From positions 56,770-120,769 of the forward strand of contig CAYGBT010000003.1 of the NCBI GenBank assembly GCA_964348275.1: a stretch of DNA of 64,000 nucleotides. The letters run 5' to 3'. A program made the position numbers and the translations under genes. The notes under the pieces are model-generated. The model saw only the letters and a program-made list of their open reading frames with translations, did no database searches and was not told the origin of the DNA. The stretch comes from CSP1-5 sp964348275 (GTDB lineage: Bacteria > Methylomirabilota > Methylomirabilia > Methylomirabilales > CSP1-5). This document shows positions 1 through 8,526 of the stretch, piece by piece; within the stretch, counting starts at the first letter, position 1, and each line of letters starts with the position of its first letter.

Positions 1-188
1 CAGCCAATCAGGGTGAAGACGCGCACGGGGCTAGGCGGCTTCTCCAGCGCCTCGTCGATGGCGTGGTGGGGAACCGGAGACAGCGCCTGAAGGTTCCGGT
101 AGCCGGCTTGACGCAGTCGTTCGATGGCCTCAAGCAGGCTGTCCAGGTGGCGAAAACTCCCGACAATCCCTCCGGACGGTCGAGCCAT
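1..188 (-). CDS. actD: Alternative complex III subunit ActD (DUF3341), N-terminal part only
   Basis: The reading frame starts with ATG at 188 and runs off the left edge, giving about 62 residues. The visible part has the family pattern: an opening 'GIVGSFRHLDSLLEAIERLR', then 'AGYRN', a 'LSPVP' stretch and a 'HAIDEAL' motif, followed by the start of the first membrane segment. ActD is a two-helix membrane subunit of alternative complex III, the quinol:electron-acceptor oxidoreductase that replaces cytochrome bc1. It starts one base after the stop of actC, so it is surely co-transcribed and probably translationally coupled. The rest of the operon (normally actE and actF) lies outside the window. 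I am confident of the family despite the truncation. Confidence 0.85.
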   Translation of the reverse strand, partial: MARPSGGIVGSFRHLDSLLEAIERLRQAGYRNLQALSPVPHHAIDEALEKPPSPVRVFTLIG

Positions 189-189
189 C

Positions 190-1515
190 TTATGTGACCC
201 CCTCCGTAGCTCTCGTGGGAGGTGGCAACTCCTCCTTTACCTCCACAATAGAGACGACGGGCAAAAGCTTCGCAAAGAGCAGAAACCAGAGGAAGAACCA
301 GGCAAAGCTCCCCAGCGTGATGCTGATATCCACCCAGGTGGGAATGTACAGCCCCCATGCATACGGAACGTATTCGTGGGCCAAGCCGGTCACGATGATG
401 ACGAAACGCTCCATCCACATGCCGATGTTGATCAGGATGGCGATCCCGAACAGCCACGGGGTGCTGGTCCGGATCCGTTTCACGAAAAACAGGAGGGGAA
501 CGAGCGAGTTGAAGAGGATCATGATCCAGAAGGGAATGGCGTACTCGCCAGCGACTTGATAGACGAAGCGCTGCCACTCGGGGACGTTGTTGCTGTACCA
601 GGCGATATAGGACTCGACCACGTAGGCGTAACCCACGATCAGGCCGGTGAGGATGATGAGCTTCGCTAAATTCTCCATGTGCCACTGGGTCAGATAGACA
701 TCGAGGCGGAAAATCCGCCGCAGCGGAATCAGCAGGGTCAGAACCATGGCGAGCCCGGAATGGATCGCCCCCGCGACAAAGTACGGAGCAAAGATGGTGC
801 TGTGCCAGCCCGGGACGATGGACTGGGCAAAGTCCCACGAGACGACGCTATGGACTGAGATCACCAGGGGAGTGGCCAACGCTGCCAGAAACACGTAGGC
901 GGCCTTGTAGTGGCGCCACTGTCGGTCGGTCCCTTGCCATCCCTGTGCGAGGAAGGCGTAGAGGCGATGCCGCCACCCGGAGGTTCGGTTGCGGACCACG
1001 GCCACATCCGGGACCAGCCCGGTAAAGAAGAAGAGAATGCTGATGATCATATAGGTCATCACTGCAAAGACGTCCCAGACCAGGGGCGAGCGGAAGTTAA
1101 CCCACAGCCCCCCCAGTTGCGGGTAGGGCAGGAGCCAGTAGAAGAACCAGGGACGGCCCAGGTGAATGATGGGGAAGAGCCCCGCCGTGAAGAGGGCAAA
1201 GACCGTGACCGCCTCGGCCGTTCGGTAGACGCTTGCGCGCCACCGGACCCGGAAGAGGAAAAGGATGGCCGAGATGAGGGTACCGGAGTGGGCAATTCCC
1301 ACCCAGAAAACGAAATTGGTAATGTAAATACCCCACATAACCGGGTGGCTGAGCCCGGAGACGCCCATGCCATGGACGATTTGATACCACCAGGCGAAGG
1401 CCCCCCAGGCTAGGACGAGGAGGGTGGCCGCAAGGACCGCGTAGTAACGCGGCCCGGGTGCCTCCATGGCCTGGAGGATATCCCGATCCACTTGGCTGTA
1501 CGTGAGATGGGACAC
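190..1515 (-). CDS. actC: Alternative complex III subunit ActC (NrfD/PsrC-like quinone-binding membrane protein)
   Basis: This 441-residue integral membrane protein has about ten hydrophobic segments. It opens with 'YSQVDRDILQAMEAPGPRYY', the typical NrfD-family N-terminus of ActC, before the first helix. The family holds the quinol site of ACIII and passes electrons to the iron-sulfur subunit ActB. The start is a GTG placed directly after the TAG stop of actB, with no spacer, so translation is coupled. actD follows after one base. The length is normal for ActC. The position between ActB and ActD in an actABCD order makes this assignment safer than the general label NrfD or polysulfide reductase membrane subunit. 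Confidence 0.9.
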   Translation of the reverse strand: MSHLTYSQVDRDILQAMEAPGPRYYAVLAATLLVLAWGAFAWWYQIVHGMGVSGLSHPVMWGIYITNFVFWVGIAHSGTLISAILFLFRVRWRASVYRTAEAVTVFALFTAGLFPIIHLGRPWFFYWLLPYPQLGGLWVNFRSPLVWDVFAVMTYMIISILFFFTGLVPDVAVVRNRTSGWRHRLYAFLAQGWQGTDRQWRHYKAAYVFLAALATPLVISVHSVVSWDFAQSIVPGWHSTIFAPYFVAGAIHSGLAMVLTLLIPLRRIFRLDVYLTQWHMENLAKLIILTGLIVGYAYVVESYIAWYSNNVPEWQRFVYQVAGEYAIPFWIMILFNSLVPLLFFVKRIRTSTPWLFGIAILINIGMWMERFVIIVTGLAHEYVPYAWGLYIPTWVDISITLGSFAWFFLWFLLFAKLLPVVSIVEVKEELPPPTRATEGVT

Positions 1516-4437
1516 CTAGCCCTCCACCGGCCCGGCGGTGATCTTCTTCAAGTAGGTGATCGCCGGTTGGGTGTTCACATGTTCCAGAATAAGATACCGC
1601 CGGGGGTTTCTTGACAGCCTGGAGGCCTCACTTTCGGAATCATTCAGGTTGCCGAAGACGATGGCCCGGGTCGGACAGGTCTGGGCGCAGGCGGGGGTGA
1701 TCTCCCCGTCGCGGACTGGTCGCTTCTCCGCCTTTGCCGTGAGTTTCGCGGCTTGAATCCGCTGCACGCAGAAGGTGCACTTCTCCATCACCCCCATGGT
1801 CCGGACGGTGACATCCGGGTTGAGCTGGAGGTGAAGCGGCTCGGGCCACTCCGCCGTGAACCAGTTGAACCGGCGGACCTTATATGGGCAGTTGTTGGAG
1901 CAGTACCGGGTGCCGACACACCGGTTGTAGACCTGCACGTTGAGGCCCCCCGGGTTGTGGTAGGTCGCGTAGACGGGGCAGACTGGTTCACACGGAGCAT
2001 AGTCGCAATGCTGACAAAGCATCGGGAGAAAGTGGTGCTCGGGTCGGTGAGGTGCTCCCACATTGACGCGTTCGATCCGGATCCACGACATCTCGCGCCC
2101 CTTCGCCACCTCTGCTTTCCCCATGACCGGGATGTTGTTCTCGGCGTAACAGGCGGTCACGCAGGCGCCGCACCCGATGCACGCATTGAGGTCAATAGCC
2201 ATACCCCAGCGGTGCTGGGGATGGGGGTGCTCTGGATAGACCTGAAGCAGGTGTGGGTGTGCTTTAGCGTGACGGCCGCTCTGCAAGCTCGCCAGCGAAA
2301 TTGTCTGAATGATGTCCCGGTCGTGGGGCTGATCGCTTCCCGCGGTGGAGATGAGCGGACGTCGCCGTCCCGTTCGGGCAATGGTCACGCGGGTGGCAAT
2401 CCAGGGAAGCCCCCCTGAGCTTTCCTCGGGCTCGGGTGAGAGGAGGGGAATCGGGTTGGCCCCCTGCCCATTCGCGGTGCGACCGTACGCGGTGTGTCCC
2501 TGGCCGATGGCGACCGCGAGTGTTCCGGGGTGTACACCACCGGAAAGATGGGCTGGCAGCTCCATGTGGCCGAACGACGACTGCACCCGGAGTAGGTCTC
2601 CTGTTTTTACCCCGAGTCGGCTGGCATCGGCGGGGTGGATGTCAAGCCAGCTATCCCAGACGATATTGGTTAGGGCGTCGGGAAGCTCCTGGAGCCACGG
2701 GCGGTTCGCCATCCGCCCGTCATAAAAAACGGGAGACGGAAAGGGAATGAGCGTCAGCCCTTCAGTCTCCCCGACAAACCTCGGCGGTGTGAATTGGCGT
2801 GTGAATATCTCCGGGTTCAGCCGGACAGCCCGAGTAGGGGCGGCTTGGAAAAGGCCACCGCGCTGAAGTGCCTGGGCCCAGAAATTCTCGAAGTCCTCTG
2901 CGGGCTTGAACCCTTGGGAGAGTTCCTTCCACTGCTCCCTCAGATACGCATAAAAGTTCTCCCATGGGAAGCGCTGCTCTAGCCCGATCCGTTTCGCTAC
3001 GGATATGAGGACGTCTCCGAAGACCCGGGTGTCGTATAGTGGCCGCATGGCGGGCTGCTGGAGACCGCGGATCCCCTCCCACGGTTCGTGATCACCCCAG
3101 TTCTCTAAGAAGGTATGATCCGGCAGGATCAAGTGCGCCGCATTCGCCGTTTCGTCGAGAAAGCTGGCGAAACTGACGACCAGGGGAACCTTTTCGAGTG
3201 CTTTGCGAAAGCGCTCGCCCTCCGGAAGAGTGAAGACTGGATTCACCCCGGACAAAAGGAGCAGGGAGATCTCCCCTGCCTCCATCGCCTCAAGGAGGTT
3301 TCGCATCTCCCGGTATGTCGAGGTTTTCCCGACCGCGGCCGTGGGACCAAAGTGAATCGTCTCGCCCACATTACCGACCACATAATTGAGGAGATTCACC
3401 GCCAGACATGTTGCTGTTCCGTTGGAGGTCTTGCCATCGACCAGGGCGAGGCTCGGGCGGACACGAGCGAAGGCGCGGGCCAGGGCGCGGACCTTGTCGG
3501 GTGATACTCCGGCCTGCTCTGCCACTGCAGCGGGCGTGTAGGGTAGCACGAGCTTCAGGAACGCCGCCTCTTCGTCGGCGGGTAAGGAGGTCGCGAGCCC
3601 CTCTTCGATGATGGCCTGAATCATGCCCAGTGCGAGGAGGCCTTCGGTGCCCGGTCGAATGGCGACCCACTCGTCCGCGTTGGCCCCTGTCAAAGAGAGG
3701 CGAGGACCAACGTAGGCGAAACGCCCCATACGCCCCTGCCGGTAACTTCGCATGGAGGCAAAGTGGCGCGCGTACTCTACCGGTGACAGCCATGTCTCCA
3801 GGAAGTCGGCCCCGAAGGAAAGGATCAGTTCTGCCTGCTCAAGGTTGTAAAAGGGGACGGCTTCGATCCCAAAGGCGGTCCCATTCGCCTCCCGGAGCGA
3901 CTCGTAGTTAATCGCCTCGTAGCGGAGACGGCGACCACCACCCAGGGCTTGCAGCCACGTTTCGATCAGGTGATCCAGACTGCCTGTGAGGAGGGACGTC
4001 ACACAGGCAATCCGATTTCCCTCCCCCTTAAGCTCGGCGAGGCGGCCGGCGAGAAGTCCCTCGCCTTCCTCCCACGAGATCGGCCGCCACATGCCATCCT
4101 TCCCCTTCCTCATGGGCTCTCGAACCCTCTCCGGATTAAAGAGACCCTGGAGGCTTGCCTGTCCCCGGGCGCAGAGTCGGCCGCGGTTTACCGGGTGGTC
4201 CGGGTTTCCCTCGACCTTGATGGCCCGTCCGTCCATGGTCTTCGCCAACATCCCACAGCCAGCGGGGCATTCCCGGCAAACGGTGGCATACCAGGTGGCC
4301 TGGCCCGGAATGATCTCTTCTGGGGGAACGACATACGGGATGAGCGTCTCAGGCGGCTGAGCCGAGCAGCCCACCATGGCGGCCGCGGCGCCCCCAATCC
4401 CCAAGACCTTGAAGAAATCTCGGCGATTCACTTCCAT
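1516..4437 (-). CDS. actB: Alternative complex III iron-sulfur subunit ActB
   Basis: The product has about 973 residues. A twin-arginine leader with 'NRRDFFKVLGIGG' ends in a possible lipobox Cys near residue 24. Residues of about 40-700 form a molybdopterin-oxidoreductase-like domain, with 'CRECPAGCGM' as the only early Cys cluster; ACIII versions of this domain bind no molybdenum. The C-terminal 230 residues are an NrfC-like ferredoxin domain with four cysteine groups: 'CIGCGACVTAC', 'CQHCDYAPCEPVC', 'CVGTRYCSNNC' and 'CTFC' with 'CAQTC'. It relays electrons from ActC toward the ActA hemes on the periplasmic face. I chose the ATG at 4437; a GTG codon lies just before it at 4440. The upstream neighbour is actA and the downstream gene actC is abutting. 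Confidence 0.9.
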   Translation of the reverse strand: MEVNRRDFFKVLGIGGAAAAMVGCSAQPPETLIPYVVPPEEIIPGQATWYATVCRECPAGCGMLAKTMDGRAIKVEGNPDHPVNRGRLCARGQASLQGLFNPERVREPMRKGKDGMWRPISWEEGEGLLAGRLAELKGEGNRIACVTSLLTGSLDHLIETWLQALGGGRRLRYEAINYESLREANGTAFGIEAVPFYNLEQAELILSFGADFLETWLSPVEYARHFASMRSYRQGRMGRFAYVGPRLSLTGANADEWVAIRPGTEGLLALGMIQAIIEEGLATSLPADEEAAFLKLVLPYTPAAVAEQAGVSPDKVRALARAFARVRPSLALVDGKTSNGTATCLAVNLLNYVVGNVGETIHFGPTAAVGKTSTYREMRNLLEAMEAGEISLLLLSGVNPVFTLPEGERFRKALEKVPLVVSFASFLDETANAAHLILPDHTFLENWGDHEPWEGIRGLQQPAMRPLYDTRVFGDVLISVAKRIGLEQRFPWENFYAYLREQWKELSQGFKPAEDFENFWAQALQRGGLFQAAPTRAVRLNPEIFTRQFTPPRFVGETEGLTLIPFPSPVFYDGRMANRPWLQELPDALTNIVWDSWLDIHPADASRLGVKTGDLLRVQSSFGHMELPAHLSGGVHPGTLAVAIGQGHTAYGRTANGQGANPIPLLSPEPEESSGGLPWIATRVTIARTGRRRPLISTAGSDQPHDRDIIQTISLASLQSGRHAKAHPHLLQVYPEHPHPQHRWGMAIDLNACIGCGACVTACYAENNIPVMGKAEVAKGREMSWIRIERVNVGAPHRPEHHFLPMLCQHCDYAPCEPVCPVYATYHNPGGLNVQVYNRCVGTRYCSNNCPYKVRRFNWFTAEWPEPLHLQLNPDVTVRTMGVMEKCTFCVQRIQAAKLTAKAEKRPVRDGEITPACAQTCPTRAIVFGNLNDSESEASRLSRNPRRYLILEHVNTQPAITYLKKITAGPVEG

Positions 4438-4493
4438 CACTACCGTCCGATGTCTGAAGTCCGCCTCTCTGAGCCCTCAACCCTGAACTATTT

Positions 4494-4997
4494 CTAGCGG
4501 TGGCACACCGCGCAGTCGATGCTCGCCTTCTTCCGCCGATGACAGTTCACGCAGAATTTCATGCTGAGGTCCCTGACCTGCCGCATGCGATCCATGGTCT
4601 CTACCGGGCCGTGACAGGTCTGACACTTGATTTCAGCCCGGACGTGGGGCCAATGTTCAAAAAAGACAAAGTCAGGCATCCAGGTGACCTTCGGCCAAGG
4701 GATCGACTCTTTCCGGTCCCAGTACCCCTTGAGTTTTTTCACTTCGGGTTTGTTGGCCGCGGTGATCTTGTGACACCCCATGCACCGCTCCACCGAGGGG
4801 ATGCCAGCGGTTGATGACCGTCGGGCATTTACATGGCAGTACAGGCACGGGATTTTGTTCTCCCCGGCATGCACCCGGTGATTATAGGCGACAGGCAGTT
4901 CCGAGGTCGCTTGGCGACCGGAAGCCATCGTAAAAAGCCCAAGCGCGACCACGGCCAGAAGTGCTGCCGTAATGCCTGCGATTCTGAGAAATCTCAT
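4494..4997 (-). CDS. actA: Alternative complex III pentaheme cytochrome c subunit ActA
   Basis: The 167-residue protein has one N-terminal membrane helix or anchor (residues 5-27) and five CXXCH heme-c motifs: CLYCH, CMGCH, CQTCH, CVNCH and CAVCH. ActA is the membrane-anchored multiheme subunit of ACIII and usually carries five or six hemes. 'NHRVHAGENKIPCLYCH' and the 'FFEHWPHVRAEIKCQTCH' region are typical of the NrfH/ActA-like fold. It lies 56 bases upstream of actB and 12 bases downstream of a monoheme cytochrome c gene. ACIII electrons therefore probably pass ActA, then the small cytochrome c, then the adjacent oxidase. The start has an in-frame ATG and a good signal-anchor immediately after it. 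Confidence 0.9.
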   Translation of the reverse strand: MRFLRIAGITAALLAVVALGLFTMASGRQATSELPVAYNHRVHAGENKIPCLYCHVNARRSSTAGIPSVERCMGCHKITAANKPEVKKLKGYWDRKESIPWPKVTWMPDFVFFEHWPHVRAEIKCQTCHGPVETMDRMRQVRDLSMKFCVNCHRRKKASIDCAVCHR

Positions 4998-5009
4998 CGT
5001 AACAACAAA

Positions 5010-5390
5010 TTATTTTCCAGATTTCGACAGCGATCGGATGTGCGCCACGACATTCCAAATATCCTGATCCTTCAGCTGGCCACCCCAGGGAGGCATGAGG
5101 GCGGATTTCCCCACGCTGGCACCACCCTCTTTGATGACCTTGAACAGATATTCATCTTTCAGAGTGCTCACGTACTTGCCATCCGCAAGATTCTGAGGCT
5201 TGGTGGGGAGTGCCGCGGCGGCCGGGCCATCCCCCTTGCCGGTGTTCCCGTGGCACGAGGCGCACAGAACATCGTACGTTTTCTTCCCCGCTTGAGCATC
5301 ACCCTTCTGACCGGCAAAGCTCGTCGAGACAGCTGCCACAACCAGCAAAAGCATAGCACCCATACTCACTAAGATCTGAAATCCCTTCAA
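5010..5390 (-). CDS. Monoheme cytochrome c between the oxidase and complex III genes
   Basis: The secreted class I cytochrome c has one CXXCH (CASCH) and a distal Met region 'ALMPPWGGQLKDQDIWNVV'. It is about 126 residues with the signal peptide. I place the start at TTG 5390 because a GGAGGT ribosome site lies six bases upstream and the product then begins with a compact leader (residues 1-27) ending in a SxFAG cleavage site. A longer in-frame start at 5492 would add a charged, non-leader N-terminus. The gene sits between coxA and actA, so the protein is the obvious electron carrier between ACIII and the ba3-type oxidase. This role is inferred from position. Confidence 0.8.
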   Translation of the reverse strand: MKGFQILVSMGAMLLLVVAAVSTSFAGQKGDAQAGKKTYDVLCASCHGNTGKGDGPAAAALPTKPQNLADGKYVSTLKDEYLFKVIKEGGASVGKSALMPPWGGQLKDQDIWNVVAHIRSLSKSGK

Positions 5391-5495
5391 GGCTGCACCT
5401 CCATGCGAGAGAATTGTCTTGTGTTTACGCTCCCCAAGCTTCCTCTGTAAGACGAAACGCCCAGTTTGGAAATTCCGAGTACGTTTACTCATGCC

Positions 5496-7139
5496 TTACC
5501 ACACCCGAAGGCCTGGTGCGTTAAAAGGCGTCGTCGTGATCAGCCGGACGATAGTGGGGCCGTAGGCGATCACGATCATCACCATGGCGAGGGCCAGCCA
5601 CGGTCGCCACCGATCCAGGATGGGCGGGGCGTGCTCGGGACCGGAGAGTGCCTGGGCGAATGGAACCTCCACGGACTCCTGCTCGCGGGACGCCACCACC
5701 GTGAGGAAGATATTCGCGAAATAGAGAACCGCACTGACAAAAAGGATGGTCCCGCCAATCCCCACCAGCGGGAGAGCCGACTGCCACTCGGGCTGTAGAT
5801 AAGGCGAGACACCGATCATCGTCCGGCGGGGCATCCCCATGAGTCCAAGCCGATGTTGAGTATTGGACAGAATCGCCATCCCCACGAACCAAGACCATGC
5901 CTGGACTAGCGCTATGCGCCGGCTCCAAAGCTTCCGCCTTCGGAGCAGTGGGACCAGCCAATACGTGATTCCCATAAAGGTCAAGGTCACCGCCGTTCCG
6001 ATCGTCAGGTGGAAGTGTCCGACGACCCACGCAGTGTTGTGAACGACTAGGTTCATGGTAAACGATGCATTGATCAATCCCCCGATACCACCGAAGGCGA
6101 AGAGAATCATGGACAGGACCTGAGCCGCCAGGGAGGGATCACCCCAGGGGAGCTTTCCAAACCAGGCAACCAATCCCTTGCCGCCGCGGGCTCGCGCTCC
6201 ATTTTCAAGAGAGGCAACGACGCTGAAGAAGGTCAGAAGGCTTGGGAAGAAAACGACAAAAGTCAGAAACGCATGCAGGAGCTTCCATCCTTCGCCGATG
6301 CCCGGGTCGGTAAACTGATGGTGGAAGCCGAGTGGAGTCGAGAGGATCAAAAACAAGATAAACGATACCCGAGCTAACGGATCGCTGAAGAGCCGCCCTC
6401 CGGCCTGCCGAGGGACAAGCGTGTACCAGGAGATGTACGCAGGGAGGAGCCAGAAGTAGACGATCGGATGCCCGGTGTACCAGAAGAGGACCCGGGCAAA
6501 GAGAGCGTCTGTTCCAGCGACCAGCCCAAGTGACCACGGAATGAGCATAAAAATCATTTCGACGGCCAACCCGAGGGAGGCAAAGGTCCACATCACGAAG
6601 GTGACCAACGACATAAATGCGGGCAGGGGCGTCCGGATCTCCGGATTCCGTGACCGCCAGGCGCGATAGGTGAGCACGAGGTTCAAAGTCACGATCCAGG
6701 TGGCGACCACAACCACCGTGAGCCCGACGTAAAACGCCCAATGGGCTTTCATGGGGGGATAAAAGGTGAAGAGAACTGTTGCCGCATTGCCCACGAGCGG
6801 GATCGCCGCCAGGATGAGCCCGCCAGTCATGAGCCAAAGGGTTGTCCACGCGAGGGGGCGACTCCAGAGAGGCATGGCGAGCGCCCGGCTGGTGATGAAC
6901 TGCAGAAACCCGGAGATGAAAAAGGTCGTGAATACCAGGACGTTCAATACTCCATGGAGGCTCAAACCGTGATAGTACGATTTAATCACGGGGGTGAGCC
7001 ACGGGTACAGATTGATACCGGCGTGCTCGAGCGCCTGAAAGAGGCCGATGGACACGCCGCCAAAAAGGGCGACCAGCGCGACAACAAGATATGCGGCGGT
7101 CATGCGGTTTTCCGGAGTCAGATCAGGGGTGGTGGTCAT
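5496..7139 (-). CDS. cbaA: Heme-copper oxidase subunit I, B-family (ba3-type)
   Basis: This 547-residue, roughly 13-helix catalytic subunit of a proton-pumping terminal oxidase has the low-spin heme His near 'YYHGLSLHGVLNV', the CuB site in 'WYTGHPIVYFWLLPAY', further CuB His residues in 'FHHQFTDPG', and heme ligands in 'VVGHFHLTIG'. The motif HPIVYFW rather than HPEVY shows that the D-channel Glu of A-family enzymes is absent, which places it in the B family (ba3/SoxB-like). The gene overlaps the CuA subunit gene by four bases (ATGA). It lies upstream of a cytochrome c gene and actABCD, so oxidase and ACIII form one transcription unit and perhaps one supercomplex. Confidence 0.92.
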   Translation of the reverse strand: MTTTPDLTPENRMTAAYLVVALVALFGGVSIGLFQALEHAGINLYPWLTPVIKSYYHGLSLHGVLNVLVFTTFFISGFLQFITSRALAMPLWSRPLAWTTLWLMTGGLILAAIPLVGNAATVLFTFYPPMKAHWAFYVGLTVVVVATWIVTLNLVLTYRAWRSRNPEIRTPLPAFMSLVTFVMWTFASLGLAVEMIFMLIPWSLGLVAGTDALFARVLFWYTGHPIVYFWLLPAYISWYTLVPRQAGGRLFSDPLARVSFILFLILSTPLGFHHQFTDPGIGEGWKLLHAFLTFVVFFPSLLTFFSVVASLENGARARGGKGLVAWFGKLPWGDPSLAAQVLSMILFAFGGIGGLINASFTMNLVVHNTAWVVGHFHLTIGTAVTLTFMGITYWLVPLLRRRKLWSRRIALVQAWSWFVGMAILSNTQHRLGLMGMPRRTMIGVSPYLQPEWQSALPLVGIGGTILFVSAVLYFANIFLTVVASREQESVEVPFAQALSGPEHAPPILDRWRPWLALAMVMIVIAYGPTIVRLITTTPFNAPGLRVW

Positions 7140-7657
7140 GATCCCAAGTCCACGCGGCGAATATTCGCCTCCGATGTAGGCTCAACGATGACCTTGCCCC
7201 ACATCGCATGGTGAGCGACGCCACAGTACTCGTGACAGAAAAAGGGGTATTCGCCAGATCGGTCGAATCGCGTGGTGACCCGGGCGATCTGGCCGGGAAG
7301 GAGCATCACGTTGACGTTCGCCCGGGGAATGAACAGTCCGTGGACCACGTCCCTGCTGGTGGCCACGAACGTCACTGTCGACCCTGCCGGCACACGGATC
7401 TCATTCGGGGTGAAAAGCCATATACCGGCGATCATGCGTACCTCGTAGGCTCCGGGACCAACCTGAACAACTCCTGGCTGGTCAAACGGCGCCGTGGCCA
7501 TGACCCTGGTCGGGTTCACCCGTCCCTCATCCCCCGGCAGGTGTTTACCGGTGCCAAAGGCAAAGACCACTAACGCCACGAGCATCCCGATCGGAATCGC
7601 GATGCTGGGAAGAATCCACGCGAGCTCGTAAAGATAGACCGTGCTGCCGCGCTGCAT
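7136..7657 (-). CDS. cbaB: Heme-copper oxidase subunit II, CuA-binding (ba3-type)
   Basis: The product has 173 residues with a single N-terminal membrane helix (about 10-33) and a periplasmic cupredoxin domain. The CuA set is complete: His in 'DVVHGLFIP', then 'CHEYCGVAHHAM', which fits C-x3-C-x3-H-x2-M. It takes electrons from cytochrome c and passes them to heme b in subunit I. The short form with one helix is typical of ba3-type enzymes, whereas A-family subunit II usually has two. The gene overlaps coxA at ATGA. Its ATG lies six bases after the stop of a 35-codon upstream gene, and the GAGGATGAGGGG ribosome site overlaps that stop. Confidence 0.92.
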   Translation of the reverse strand: MQRGSTVYLYELAWILPSIAIPIGMLVALVVFAFGTGKHLPGDEGRVNPTRVMATAPFDQPGVVQVGPGAYEVRMIAGIWLFTPNEIRVPAGSTVTFVATSRDVVHGLFIPRANVNVMLLPGQIARVTTRFDRSGEYPFFCHEYCGVAHHAMWGKVIVEPTSEANIRRVDLGS

Positions 7658-7663
7658 GGCCCC

Positions 7664-7771
7664 TCATCCTCCCCAGAGTCGCAGATAGACGTTGAGCCAA
7701 AGCCCGACGAGGATCAGCAGATATACGAGCATGAAGAACAGGGCGCCCTTGGGATGCTCGTTTTCACCCAC
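7664..7771 (-). CDS. cbaD: Small one-helix subunit of the ba3-type oxidase (CbaD/subunit IIa-like)
   Basis: This 35-residue open frame starts with GTG at 7771, seven bases after a strong GGAGG site, and stops six bases before the CuA subunit gene. The product begins 'MGENEHPKGALFFMLVYLLI' and continues as a single hydrophobic helix ending in a short polar tail. ba3-type oxidases such as the Thermus enzyme contain a 34-residue single-helix subunit encoded just before subunit II, so size, topology and position all agree. It is below the usual gene-calling length limit and easy to miss. Assignment rests on context, not on recognised motif identity. Confidence 0.75.
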   Translation of the reverse strand: MGENEHPKGALFFMLVYLLILVGLWLNVYLRLWGG

Positions 7772-7994
7772 GACTTGCCTCCTTGGATCGTTCTGTCGCC
7801 AGCGCTCCGTTGCAGGTCTCGTCCGTCTGCGACCTCTCGAAGACCCAGGCTCACTTCAGGCTTGAGGGAAAAAACTCCAACATGTAATTCTCGCTTCGAG
7901 GAGACCCGGAGGGGTGAGCCGAGAGAGACCGAGGCCCTGGATCGTTTTGGTACCCGCAGACCCTAGCAAAGCCAGGCCACTCCCGTCAAGGCAG

Positions 7995-8333
7995 TCATGC
8001 CTTTCCTTCCTTGTCGGTCTTGATGAGCAGCAGGAGCATCACCAAGGGGGTTTTGGCCACAATACTGTGACGAAGATGTGGCGGCATGTGCACCCATGTT
8101 CCGGCGTGGGCAGACATCGTGTCCTCTCCTAGCGTCAAGTGGGCTTCCCCCTCAAGGACGTGGAGGATCGCGGGCTGCGACGCGGTGTGCTCGGAAAGTT
8201 CCTGACCCGCTGCGAAGCCGAAGAGGACGGCCCTGAGCCGGTCGTCGGTGTAAATGGCACGACTGACAATACTGTCGGGGGGGATATCCGGCAACAAGTC
8301 AGATAAATTGGCAAGATAGGTATATGTGTTCAT
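7995..8333 (-). CDS. Small cupin-domain protein
   Basis: The product is about 112 residues and consists of a single cupin_2 barrel. 'GQELSEHTASQPAILHVLEG' is cupin motif 1 with a His pair and Glu. 'AGTWVHMPPHLRHSIVA' is motif 2 with the second metal His. Such small cupins often bind Fe, Zn or Mn; the substrate is unknown. I prefer ATG 8333 because the alternative ATG at 8366 adds residues before the fold. Neither start has a clear ribosome site. The gene follows the TorD-type chaperone gene by about 190 bases and may be the last gene of the molybdoenzyme operon. No specific reaction can be given. Confidence 0.7.
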   Translation of the reverse strand: MNTYTYLANLSDLLPDIPPDSIVSRAIYTDDRLRAVLFGFAAGQELSEHTASQPAILHVLEGEAHLTLGEDTMSAHAGTWVHMPPHLRHSIVAKTPLVMLLLLIKTDKEGKA

Positions 8334-8526
8334 GCTAGCAATTCCAATGGGGCCTTCGGGACACATAATGACCCATGCTATGGTGGATCCGCAACACCCG
8401 TCTGATGAAAAATGGGAGAAGTCTCAAGGTTTTCTGCGGCCTGTCAGCACACAGTATGCGTTGCTCTCTCGGGTCGACGTTAGCCCCCGATGTATGCTTC
8501 GAGATATTCTGGGCGCGCGCTGCGGT

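Noticed and set aside
5496..7139. cbb3-type or A-family oxidase
   Set aside because: HPIVYFW in place of HPEVY, a one-helix CuA subunit and a tiny extra subunit fit the ba3 type; no ccoO or ccoP is present.
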